Positions 41,334-48,806 of a DNA stretch of 64,000 bases are shown piece after piece (the first letter of the stretch is position 1; each line of letters begins with the position of its first letter). A model generated the notes under the pieces. That model worked only from the letters and a program-made list of their open reading frames with translations. It made no database searches and had not been told where the DNA came from. The translations under genes were made by a program, and so were the position numbers. The stretch lies in contig CAUEYX010000002.1 of the NCBI GenBank assembly GCA_959022495.1, forward strand, positions 1 through 64,000, in the 5' to 3' direction. Origin of the DNA: an uncultured Lachnospiraceae bacterium. Its GTDB lineage: Bacteria; Bacillota; Clostridia; Lachnospirales; Lachnospiraceae.

Positions 41334-41722
41334 TCCGATTCACCTCCGTTTAATTTTGAATCAAGTATATAATACATTTTTTCTAAATCCGCATCCGAGA
41401 TCTCAGAACCAGACAGCAGCGAGGAAAATAATGCCGACGCTTCTCCGTCATAAAACCGATGTAAAAACTGATGATTTTCCTGGGCCAGATATTTCTTCTG
41501 GGAAATTACAGGATAATAATAGTACATGCGTCCCCGCTGTTCATAGGAAATCACGTTTTTTGCCGTCAGACGGGATAATAGTGTGTGGATGGTTTTATTG
41601 CTCCAGTTATGTGATTTGGGCGTCCTTTCACACACTTCATTGGTACTGATCGGGGATTCGGCCCATATGATTTTCATAATTTCGTATTCCGCTTCGGATA
41701 TTTGTGGTAACTTTTCCATCAT
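41330..41722 (-). CDS. blaI: BlaI/MecI/CopY family transcriptional repressor
   Basis: A 130-residue winged-helix repressor. The DNA-binding part shows ISEAEYEIMKIIWAESPISTNEV and WSNKTIHTLLSRLTAKNVISYEQRGRMYYYYP, the BlaI pattern. The C-terminal helices (ASALFSSLLSGSEISDADLEKM) form the dimer, with the usual proteolysis region at the domain junction. AAGGAG precedes the ATG at 41722. A perfect dyad adjoins its promoter and a second copy overlaps the start of the divergent lipoprotein gene, so both units should be under its control. Confidence 0.93.
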   Translation of the reverse strand: MMEKLPQISEAEYEIMKIIWAESPISTNEVCERTPKSHNWSNKTIHTLLSRLTAKNVISYEQRGRMYYYYPVISQKKYLAQENHQFLHRFYDGEASALFSSLLSGSEISDADLEKMYYILDSKLNGGESD

Positions 41723-41736
41723 TCAACGCTCCTTAG

Positions 41737-41752
41737 TACTACTCGTGTAGTA
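41737..41752. promoter_or_regulatory. BlaI operator at the blaI promoter
   Basis: TACTAC-TCGT-GTAGTA is a perfect six-base dyad directly after the -10 box of the minus-strand blaI promoter, where bound repressor would block initiation. Core trinucleotides TAC/GTA fit BlaI/MecI operators. Confidence 0.8.
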
Positions 41753-41781
41753 ATTATAGAAAAGAAACAGGAAAAGGTCAA
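41753..41781 (-). promoter_or_regulatory. SigA-type promoter of blaI-blaR1
   Basis: On the minus strand TTGACC (41781-41776), a 17-base spacer and perfect TATAAT (41758-41753). It abuts the operator at 41737-41752 and is about 30 bases from the blaI ATG. Confidence 0.85.
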
Positions 41782-41789
41782 TCATTATA

Positions 41790-41818
41790 TTGACAAATCA
41801 GAGAGAAATGTCCATAAT
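41790..41818 (+). promoter_or_regulatory. SigA-type promoter of the BlaI-controlled lipoprotein gene
   Basis: Perfect TTGACA (41790-41795), a 17-base spacer and CATAAT (41813-41818). The transcription start should fall inside the dyad at 41825-41840. Confidence 0.85.
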
Positions 41819-41824
41819 ACTGTA

Positions 41825-41840
41825 TACTACACGCGTAGGA
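41825..41840. promoter_or_regulatory. Second BlaI operator, over the lipoprotein gene start site
   Basis: TACTAC-ACGC-GTAGGA matches the operator at 41737-41752 with one mismatch in the right arm. It lies seven bases after the -10 box, the same relation seen on the blaI side. Confidence 0.78.
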
Positions 41841-41870
41841 CAACTTGAGGAAACGGAGAACGAATGCAAA

Positions 41871-43121
41871 ATGAAAAAGCAGGGATTGAGAAAATGTATT
41901 CTTTTGTTATGCCTGATCCTTCTGACTGGCTGCCAGGTGGGCGGGAAAAACGCTGACAGAGACACTACAGGCGTAGAATCCGGGGATACCGGAGATATCG
42001 GGGCGGATGGAGAGAAAGAAGAAGGGGAAGGCTTTGAGGCGGAATATATCCATATGAAGAAAAAGGAAAAAGAAACGATCAAAGAACAGATGTTATCCAT
42101 CGGGAATCTCTGCCGTACGATTTATGCAGAGGCAGATAAGGGAGATGCGTCAAATGTGGTCCTGGAGGAATCTGTCGTTCATGCGATGGCAGAAGAAACG
42201 GCGGGCAGAGGCTGGGCAGTTACCTGTGGAAGCTATGATTATAATATGCTCAATTATGAGCAGGTCCACAAGGAACTGTTAAGCGCGGCAGAAGGCAGGT
42301 CTGCAGAGGCAGAGTTTTTTCAAATTACAACCAGCGGATATTTTATGTATTTTAAACTGCTGGCAGAAAAGGGGAATCTGACTGTGACATATGCGAATGC
42401 GTCCTATGATGAGGGGATGGAAATACAGGTCCGCCAGATGGAAAAATTCAAAGTCTATGACTGGGAATATACGGAAAAAGGATGGCTGATCTGGGAAAAA
42501 GCACCGTCCAGGAACCAGGAGATGGACATGCACAGTTTTTTCCGGATTCTGCCTCTGGATGAAAAGTGCCGGGAGATCTGCAGCCAGTATATCTCACCGG
42601 TCAGTTATTTCTGTAATAATTTATTCCTCACGGACTGGGATGCGGGAAGTATGGATCAGATTGAATTTAATGACCTCTATGATTTCTTATATCGGATGAA
42701 ATATGGGGAGATGCTTGACGAGGAGACGGCCCGTGGAGGCATTGAGAAGGAACAGTTTGAAAATGTGGTGCAGGCCTATTTTGATATATCGGCAGAGGAA
42801 CTAGAAAGATATGCGCGCTATGACAGTGTAAAGGGCGTTTATCCCTGGGAACCCATTGGGGCCTGGAACCGGGTGCGGCAGGTACAGCCCTTCCCGGAGG
42901 TGGTGAAATGCGTCGACAATGGGGACGGGACCCGGACAGTATATGTAGAAGGGATTACCATCGTGAAAGGAGATGACTGTACTTACAGACATACAGTGAC
43001 CATGAAGGAAAAAGACGGAAGATGGGTATATACAGGAAATGACATCGATGAAGAGGGGAGTGAGAGTATTCCGGGATATAAGCCGAGGCGGGAATATGAA
43101 TCTTTGGAAAAGATACAGTAA
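41871..43121 (+). CDS. Lipoprotein of unknown function, predicted BlaI target
   Basis: A 416-residue secreted lipoprotein. The signal peptide CILLLCLILLTGC has a lipobox (LTGC). A Gly/Asp/Glu-rich linker follows (TTGVESGDTGDIGADGEKEE). The mature part is acidic with mixed helix and strand (KEQMLSIGNLCRTIYAEADK, ITTSGYFMYFKLLAEKGNL, PFPEVVKCVDNGDGTRTVYVE). It may correspond to a DUF family of Lachnospiraceae (DUF6070 is a candidate), but this was recalled, not checked. Its promoter carries a BlaI-type operator, so production should rise when the divergent BlaR1 senses beta-lactam. No catalytic motif of a beta-lactamase is present. Confidence 0.75.
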   Translation: MKKQGLRKCILLLCLILLTGCQVGGKNADRDTTGVESGDTGDIGADGEKEEGEGFEAEYIHMKKKEKETIKEQMLSIGNLCRTIYAEADKGDASNVVLEESVVHAMAEETAGRGWAVTCGSYDYNMLNYEQVHKELLSAAEGRSAEAEFFQITTSGYFMYFKLLAEKGNLTVTYANASYDEGMEIQVRQMEKFKVYDWEYTEKGWLIWEKAPSRNQEMDMHSFFRILPLDEKCREICSQYISPVSYFCNNLFLTDWDAGSMDQIEFNDLYDFLYRMKYGEMLDEETARGGIEKEQFENVVQAYFDISAEELERYARYDSVKGVYPWEPIGAWNRVRQVQPFPEVVKCVDNGDGTRTVYVEGITIVKGDDCTYRHTVTMKEKDGRWVYTGNDIDEEGSESIPGYKPRREYESLEKIQ

Positions 43122-43126
43122 CGTAA

Positions 43127-43157
43127 AAGGAATGGGACCCATCCTGTCCCATTCCTT
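43127..43157. terminator. Bidirectional terminator between the lipoprotein gene and rpmB
   Basis: AAGGAATGGGAC pairs perfectly over 12 bases with GTCCCATTCCTT around a seven-base loop. On the minus strand it is followed by TTTT, serving rpmB; on the plus strand it follows the lipoprotein gene by five bases. Confidence 0.8.
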
Positions 43158-43213
43158 ATTCCGTGTCGTCTTTTACCTTGAAATGTGTCTGCGTCGAAAA
43201 GCACAAGCCTGGC

Positions 43214-43399
43214 TTACGCACGCTCAACGCGTCCGGACTTCAGGCAGGATGTACATACATACATTTTCTTGGAACCGCCTTCTGTTTTCACTCTGACGGA
43301 CTTCACATTTGATTTCCACATTTTTGGTGTCTTTCTATGAGAGTGGCTTACATTGTTACCAAAATGAGCACCCTTTTCACAAATAGCACATTTAGCCAT
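43214..43399 (-). CDS. rpmB: 50S ribosomal protein L28
   Basis: A 61-residue ribosomal protein with MAKCAICEKGAHFGNNVSHSH, then RTPKMWKSNVKSVRV and the ending CTSCLKSGRVERA. The paired cysteine motifs (CAIC, CTSC) show the zinc-binding form of L28. TTAGGAGGTG precedes the ATG at 43399 on the minus strand; a longer upstream frame is not needed. It is transcribed alone between a promoter and terminator. Confidence 0.95.
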   Translation of the reverse strand: MAKCAICEKGAHFGNNVSHSHRKTPKMWKSNVKSVRVKTEGGSKKMYVCTSCLKSGRVERA

Positions 43400-43450
43400 G
43401 ACTGCACCTCCTAACAATCTGAACTGGTCATATAGACTCACAACACAGTT

Positions 43451-43479
43451 ATTCTAGCAGAAAGAATTTCTTATTGCAA
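43451..43479 (-). promoter_or_regulatory. SigA-type promoter of rpmB
   Basis: On the minus strand TTGCAA (43479-43474), a 17-base spacer and TAGAAT (43456-43451), about 50 bases before the rpmB start. Confidence 0.65.
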
Positions 43480-43506
43480 GTATTTTTTAAAAAAATCGAA
43501 TGTATA

Positions 43507-43535
43507 TTGTAAAATTAAGGAATGGATAGTATAAT
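43507..43535 (+). promoter_or_regulatory. SigA-type promoter of asp23-fakA-recG
   Basis: TTGTAA (43507-43512), a 17-base spacer and perfect TATAAT (43530-43535), 47 bases before the Asp23-like ATG. It diverges from the rpmB promoter. Confidence 0.75.
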
Positions 43536-43582
43536 AATCATGTTATTTGTGGAAAAATCCTTAAAAACTGGAGGTATACACG

Positions 43583-43942
43583 ATGAAGGGAAGTATGAGC
43601 ACAGATCTTGGGATTATTACAGTAAGCCCCGAGGTGATCGCCAAATATGCCGGCTCCGTCGCTGTTGAATGTTTTGGGATTGTCGGGATGGCAGCCGTGA
43701 ACATGAAAGACGGGCTGGTTCGTCTGTTGAAGAGAGAGAGCCTTACTCACGGGATCAAAGTCGAGATCTCAGACGAGAACGCCCTTACCCTGAATTTTCA
43801 TGTCATTGTCTCTTATGGCGTGAATATCCTTTCTGTTTCTGACAATCTTATGAGTAATGTGAAATATAAGGTTGAAGCATTCACCGGCATGACGGTAGAA
43901 AAGATCAACATCTTCGTAGAAGGTGTGAGAGTGATAGATTAA
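43583..43942 (+). CDS. Asp23/Gls24 family protein (YloU-like)
   Basis: A 119-residue protein of the Asp23 family: ITVSPEVIAKYAGSVAVECFGIVGMA at the front, LTLNFHVIVSYGVNILSVSDNL in the middle and VEKINIFVEGVRV at the end. Relatives include staphylococcal Asp23 and Bacillus YloU. The latter, as here, precedes the fatty acid kinase gene between rpmB and recG. GGAGG lies ahead of the ATG. A membrane-proximal or lipid-related role is suggested by context. Confidence 0.88.
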   Translation: MKGSMSTDLGIITVSPEVIAKYAGSVAVECFGIVGMAAVNMKDGLVRLLKRESLTHGIKVEISDENALTLNFHVIVSYGVNILSVSDNLMSNVKYKVEAFTGMTVEKINIFVEGVRVID

Positions 43943-43955
43943 GGAGGATATTGGC

Positions 43956-45629
43956 GTGGCTGTTAAAACGATAAATACGGAGATGCTCCAGAAAATGTTT
44001 CTTGCCGGAGCGGCGAATCTGGATGCGAAGAAAGAATTCATCAATGAATTAAATGTGTTTCCCGTACCGGACGGGGATACGGGGACGAATATGACATTGA
44101 CGATCATGTCGGCTGCGAAAGAGGTACAGGCTTTGACCAGACCGGATATGGCCTCCATTGCAAAAGCGGTCTCATCCGGATCGCTGAGAGGGGCAAGAGG
44201 GAATTCCGGGGTTATCCTCTCGCAGCTTCTCCGTGGGTTTACAAAAGAGATCCGCGAACACAGTGAGATCGATACTTCGATTCTCGCAAAAGCATGCGAC
44301 CGTGCGGCTGCCACGGCGTACAAGGCAGTAATGAAACCGAAGGAGGGGACCATCCTCACCGTAGCGAAAGGGATTGCCCAGAAGGCGGCAGAGCTGGCAG
44401 AGACCACGGAAGACCTGGAAGTTTTCCTCCCGGAAGTAATCAAACATGCAGAAGATGTGCTTGCGCAGACGCCGGATATGCTTCCGGTGTTAAAAGAGGC
44501 CGGAGTTGTGGATTCCGGCGGGCAGGGACTGCTGGAAGTGCTCCACGGAGCTTATGACGCTTTCCTTGGCAAGGAGATCGACTATACGGCGATTGAGGCC
44601 GGGGCAGGAACGAAAGTGGTCAAGCCGGGACAACAGGCGGAAGCGGATATTAAGTTCGGCTACTGTACAGAGTTCATTATTATGACAGAAAAAGAATTTA
44701 CAGAGAAAGATGAGGCAGACTTCAAGGGATATCTTGAATCCATTGGTGATTCCATTGTATGTGTGGCGGATGATGATATTGTGAAAGTCCATGTCCACAC
44801 AAATGATCCGGGGCTTGCCATTCAGAAAGCCCTCACTTACGGACAGCTTTCACGCATGAAGATCGACAATATGAGAGAAGAGCATCAGGAGAAACTCATC
44901 AGGGACGCGGAGAAGATTGCCGCGCAGCAGGCACAGGAGAACGCCCTGAAAAAGAAAAAAGAACCTCGGAAATCCGTGGGATTTATCGCGGTATCTATCG
45001 GGGAAGGCATGAATGAGATCTTCCGCGAACTGGGCGTCGATTATCTCATCGAGGGCGGGCAGACCATGAATCCGAGCACGGACGACATGCTCACTGCCAT
45101 TGACGAGGTGAACGCGGACCACATCTTTATCCTTCCGAATAATAAAAATATCATCCTGGCGGCGAACCAGGCGCAGTCTCTTACAGAGGATAAAGATATT
45201 ATTGTAATTCCGACAAAGACGGTGCCCCAGGGAATCACGGCGGTCATCAGCTTTATGCCGGAAGCTGACGTGGACACGAATCTGGAGGCGATGCAGGAAG
45301 CGGTTAAGAATGTAAAGACCGGGCAGGTGACGTACGCGGTCCGCGATACACGCATTGATGATAAGGAGATTCATGAAGGCGATATCATGGGCATCGGTGA
45401 CGAGGGTATACTGGCAGTTGGGCAGTCTGTGGAAGCGACGGCAAAAGAGATGCTTTCTCAGCTTGTGGATGATGAATCGGAATTGATCAGTCTGTATTAT
45501 GGACAGGATGTCCTGCCGGAAGACGCAGAACGGTTTGCCGGAGAGGTCGAGGCGCTTTATCCGGATGTGGATGTTGATGTGCACATGGGCGGGCAGCCGA
45601 TCTACTACTATGTACTTTCTGTCGAGTAA
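43956..45629 (+). CDS. DAK2 domain protein, fatty acid kinase subunit FakA-like (YloV)
   Basis: A 557-residue protein. The N-terminal DhaL-type kinase domain carries the nucleotide/metal motif D39-GD-TGTNM with SLRGARGNSGVILSQLLRGF and DSGGQGLLEV. A middle domain (FGYCTEFIIMTEKEF...VKVHVHTNDPG) and a C-terminal domain (KSVGFIAVSIGEGM, EVNADHIFILPNNKN) complete the FakA plan. FakA phosphorylates fatty acids presented by a FakB carrier, which is not encoded here. It starts with GTG at 43956 behind GGAGG. Confidence 0.9.
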   Translation: MAVKTINTEMLQKMFLAGAANLDAKKEFINELNVFPVPDGDTGTNMTLTIMSAAKEVQALTRPDMASIAKAVSSGSLRGARGNSGVILSQLLRGFTKEIREHSEIDTSILAKACDRAAATAYKAVMKPKEGTILTVAKGIAQKAAELAETTEDLEVFLPEVIKHAEDVLAQTPDMLPVLKEAGVVDSGGQGLLEVLHGAYDAFLGKEIDYTAIEAGAGTKVVKPGQQAEADIKFGYCTEFIIMTEKEFTEKDEADFKGYLESIGDSIVCVADDDIVKVHVHTNDPGLAIQKALTYGQLSRMKIDNMREEHQEKLIRDAEKIAAQQAQENALKKKKEPRKSVGFIAVSIGEGMNEIFRELGVDYLIEGGQTMNPSTDDMLTAIDEVNADHIFILPNNKNIILAANQAQSLTEDKDIIVIPTKTVPQGITAVISFMPEADVDTNLEAMQEAVKNVKTGQVTYAVRDTRIDDKEIHEGDIMGIGDEGILAVGQSVEATAKEMLSQLVDDESELISLYYGQDVLPEDAERFAGEVEALYPDVDVDVHMGGQPIYYYVLSVE

Positions 45630-45650
45630 AATAAGACAACTGAGGAACTG

Positions 45651-45679
45651 GGCGTTCTCCCGGCAGGGAGGACGCCTTA
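45651..45679 (+). terminator. Hairpin between fakA-like gene and recG
   Basis: GGCGTTCTCCC pairs with GGGAGGACGCC (one wobble pair) over a GGCA loop, then TTAT. There is no T-run, so partial termination or a processing site is more likely than full termination. Confidence 0.4.
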
Positions 45680-45712
45680 TCTGTATAGAAATAAGGAGTA
45701 AGAGCAGACAAT

Positions 45713-47773
45713 ATGAGAGAGACAGAACGTATCAGCTCCCTGAAGGGGATCGGGGAAAAAACGGAACAATTATTCCGGCGCGCGGGTGTGAATACGGTTG
45801 GCGATCTGATCCGTTACTATCCAAGGGGATTCGAGATCTTTGAGGAACCTGTGCCGATCGGCAGTCTGGAAGAGGGGAAGGTCAGCGCTGTAGCGGGCAC
45901 GGTGTTTGGACGCATCCAGGTCTCCGGCAGCCAGCGAATCCAGGTGACCACACTTCATCTGAAAGACCTGACCGGCACGCTGAAAGTGATCTGGTTCCGC
46001 ATGCCTTTTTTGAAAAATACGCTTGGAAAGGGCGGAATGCTCATTCTTCGGGGACGGGTAGTGCGAAAGAAAGACGGGCTTGTGATGGAACACCCTGAAA
46101 TCTATTATCCTGCCGCTAAATATGATGAAAAACTTCACACCATGCAGCCGGTTTATCCGCTCACAGCCGGCCTGACCAATAACGCGGTCATCAAAGCCGT
46201 GCGCCAGGCGCTTTCCTGCGCGAATGAAAAAACAGACATTCTGCCGGAAAGACTGAGCGGGAAATATCATTTTATGCCTTACGAAGAAGCAGTCAGGAAT
46301 ATGCATTTCCCGGATGACAAGGAACAGTTCGCGGCAGCCAGGGAGCGCTTTGTATTTGAGGAGTTCCTTGTATTCATTCTGTCCCTGCGCCGGATGAAAG
46401 AGAAGGAAAACCGTGCGGAGAACCGCTTTGTCCTTGCGGATCAGGAGAAGATCCAGGAGTTCATAGAAGCGCTCCCTTACCGGCTGACGGACGCCCAGAT
46501 AAAGGTGTGGGGAGAGATCAAAGCGGACATGCAGGGGGGACATGTGATGTCACGCCTTGTCCAGGGCGATGTGGGTTCGGGAAAAACGGTGACTGCATTT
46601 CTGGCGCTTCTTCTGGCGGGACTGAACGGGTATCAGGGCGCCCTTATGGCTCCCACGGAAGTGCTGGCACGGCAGCATTATGAGAATATATCGGGGATGC
46701 TAAGAGAATATCATCTGCCCCTGAAAGCGGAGCTGCTTACCGGTTCCATGACTGCCGCGCAGAAGCGAGGCGCATACGAGCGCATCAACAGCGGAGAGGC
46801 CTCTATTGTCATTGGGACCCACGCACTCATACAGGAAAAGGTGGTATACCGGGAACTTGCCCTAGTAGTGACGGATGAGCAGCACCGCTTCGGGGTGCGG
46901 CAGAGAGAGGCGCTGGCCGGGAAAGGAACTATGCCCCATATCCTTGTTATGAGTGCCACACCGATCCCGAGAACGCTGGCAATCATACTGTATGGGGATC
47001 TGGACATCTCAGTGATCGATGAGATGCCAAAAAACCGGCTGCCCATCAAAAACTGCGTGGTGGATACCGGTTACCGGGAAAAAGCCTATGCATTCATGAA
47101 AAAACAGGTCGCGATGGGAAGGCAGTGCTATGTAATCTGTCCCATGGTAGAAGAGAGTGAAAGCCTGGACGCCGAAAATGTAATGGATTATTCCCAGATG
47201 CTTCAGGAAGAAATGGGAGACAGGATACGTGTGGGATGCCTGCATGGGAAAATGAAACAGCAGGAAAAGGATGAGATCATGGATGCTTTTGGCAGGAATG
47301 AGATCCAGATCCTCGTGTCCACCACGGTTGTGGAGGTGGGCATCGATGTGCCCAATGCTGCGGTCATTCTGATTGAGAATGCCGAGCGCTTTGGCCTGGC
47401 GCAGCTCCACCAGCTCAGAGGCCGCGTGGGCCGCGGGAAACATCAGTCTTACTGCATCTTTCTGTCCGCGTCCAAAGCGGAGGAAACAAAGGAGCGGCTG
47501 GAGATCCTGAATCATTCAAACGACGGATTCTATATCGCGGGAGAGGACCTGCGTCTGCGGGGACCGGGGGATCTTTTCGGAATCCGGCAGAGCGGAATCC
47601 TGGATTTTAAAGTGGCGGATGTATTTCAGGACGCGAATGTATTGAAAAAGGCATCCGAGGAAGCGGCAGCCATACTGAAAGAAGACCCGGAACTTGAGCA
47701 GCCATGCCATGAAAGGCTGAAGAAACACATTGACAGTAAGATACAGGAAATCATGCTGGAGACCACGCTTTAG
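45713..47773 (+). CDS. recG: ATP-dependent DNA helicase RecG
   Basis: A 686-residue superfamily 2 helicase that reverses stalled forks and branches. The N-terminal wedge OB domain includes VAGTVFGRIQVSGSQRIQVTT. Walker A is GDVGSGKT (285-292), the DExH box is DEQH (388-391), and later motifs are MSATPIPRTLA, VSTTVVEVGIDVPNA and QLRGRVGRGKHQSYC. The C-terminal segment NDGFYIAGEDLRLRGPGDLFG is RecG-specific. AAGGAG precedes the ATG. It ends the asp23-fakA-recG group. Confidence 0.97.
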   Translation: MRETERISSLKGIGEKTEQLFRRAGVNTVGDLIRYYPRGFEIFEEPVPIGSLEEGKVSAVAGTVFGRIQVSGSQRIQVTTLHLKDLTGTLKVIWFRMPFLKNTLGKGGMLILRGRVVRKKDGLVMEHPEIYYPAAKYDEKLHTMQPVYPLTAGLTNNAVIKAVRQALSCANEKTDILPERLSGKYHFMPYEEAVRNMHFPDDKEQFAAARERFVFEEFLVFILSLRRMKEKENRAENRFVLADQEKIQEFIEALPYRLTDAQIKVWGEIKADMQGGHVMSRLVQGDVGSGKTVTAFLALLLAGLNGYQGALMAPTEVLARQHYENISGMLREYHLPLKAELLTGSMTAAQKRGAYERINSGEASIVIGTHALIQEKVVYRELALVVTDEQHRFGVRQREALAGKGTMPHILVMSATPIPRTLAIILYGDLDISVIDEMPKNRLPIKNCVVDTGYREKAYAFMKKQVAMGRQCYVICPMVEESESLDAENVMDYSQMLQEEMGDRIRVGCLHGKMKQQEKDEIMDAFGRNEIQILVSTTVVEVGIDVPNAAVILIENAERFGLAQLHQLRGRVGRGKHQSYCIFLSASKAEETKERLEILNHSNDGFYIAGEDLRLRGPGDLFGIRQSGILDFKVADVFQDANVLKKASEEAAAILKEDPELEQPCHERLKKHIDSKIQEIMLETTL

Positions 47774-47813
47774 AGAGACGCGGGATCTTTCCGGCACAAA
47801 TAGGGGGCGGAAT

Positions 47814-48692
47814 ATGGAAGATGCTTATGTACTGCAGTTAAAGAACCGGAAATTCTCAGAGTTTTATCTATGCTACTGCGGATACGCCAACTGTAAGCCT
47901 CTGCACAGCTTCGGACCGGCAGTGCGTCCCAACTATATCATCCATCTGATTACGGCGGGGAAGGGAAGGTATACTGTAGGAGATACTGTATATGATCTGG
48001 AACCGGGGCAGGGGTTCCTCATCGAACCGGAGGTGCAGACTTTCTATCAGGCGGATGGAAAGACCCCCTGGTCCTATCTTTGGATCGGGTTTGGCGGAAG
48101 CCGCGCGAAAGAATACCTTGCGGATATCGGACTGGGCGGCGGGCAGAAGGTGTTCCGCTGTGACTGTACAGATAAGCTCAAAGAGATGCTGATCCATATC
48201 TTGAAGAAGAATACTTACAGTGTAGAAAATGAGTTTTTCAGGGAAAGCTTTCTGTATTCCTTCTTTGCCGTATTGTCAGGCGGGATCAAAGCAGAGGGAA
48301 TGCCAAAGGACGGGCATACGGATAATATCTATGTCCAGAAAGCGCTGGAGTTTATCCAAAACAATTATCACTATGGGATACAGGTGTCTGATGTGGCGGA
48401 TTATGCGGGGATTACAAGAGGGTATCTGCATACGCTTTTTACAAAAGAACTGGGACAGTCTCCACAGGAGTATCTGATTAACTTCCGGATCACGAGAGCG
48501 GCGCAGCTTTTGGCCGTCACAGAGCTTCCTGTAGAAGGTGTAGCGCAGTCGTGTGGGTATTCTGATCCCCTTGTTTTCTCCAAACTGTTTAAAAGACGGA
48601 TGGGGCAGACGCCGACAGTTTACCGCAAAACAGACAGAGAGCAAAGGCGCGCTGAACTTACAGAAAAAAGAAACAGGCTGGATACCCTTTGA
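47814..48692 (+). CDS. AraC family transcriptional regulator
   Basis: A 292-residue regulator. The N-terminal sugar-sensing cupin-like domain reads HSFGPAVRPNYIIHLITAGKG and YDLEPGQGFLIEPEVQTFYQAD. The C-terminal double helix-turn-helix is VSDVADYAGITRGYLHTLFTKELG with SPQEYLINFRITRAAQLL and VEGVAQSCGYSDPLVFSKLFKR. GGGGGCGG precedes the ATG; an in-frame start at 47730 would overlap recG. It lies 114 bases before the alpha-galactosidase gene in the same orientation and probably activates it in response to an alpha-galactoside. It is a paralogue of the regulator at 51.1-51.9 kb. Confidence 0.9.
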   Translation: MEDAYVLQLKNRKFSEFYLCYCGYANCKPLHSFGPAVRPNYIIHLITAGKGRYTVGDTVYDLEPGQGFLIEPEVQTFYQADGKTPWSYLWIGFGGSRAKEYLADIGLGGGQKVFRCDCTDKLKEMLIHILKKNTYSVENEFFRESFLYSFFAVLSGGIKAEGMPKDGHTDNIYVQKALEFIQNNYHYGIQVSDVADYAGITRGYLHTLFTKELGQSPQEYLINFRITRAAQLLAVTELPVEGVAQSCGYSDPLVFSKLFKRRMGQTPTVYRKTDREQRRAELTEKRNRLDTL

Positions 48693-48731
48693 GCTGTAAA
48701 GAGTGTACATATTGACTGGTTTTACTTACAT

Positions 48732-48765
48732 TTTTACCTGTTATTACGTGAGGTCAGAGGTAAAA
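48732..48765. promoter_or_regulatory. Inverted repeat upstream of the alpha-galactosidase gene
   Basis: TTTTACCT (48732-48739) and AGGTAAAA (48758-48765) form an exact eight-base inverted repeat with an 18-base centre, 41 bases before the gene. It is a possible binding site for the adjacent AraC regulator. A TTGACT at 48711-48716 could be a -35 box but lacks a convincing -10. Confidence 0.35.
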
Positions 48766-48806
48766 TAGGACTCAGATAAGAAGAACACGCATAACAGGAG
48801 GATCAT

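Noticed and set aside
41790..41870. Upstream extension of the lipoprotein frame
   Set aside because: It would begin inside the promoter and operator; the ATG at 41871 directly precedes a lipoprotein signal peptide.
44850..45584. Minus-strand open frame (244 codons) opposite the FakA-like gene
   Set aside because: Antisense shadow with His/Arg/Phe-rich composition; the forward gene has clear DhaL motifs.
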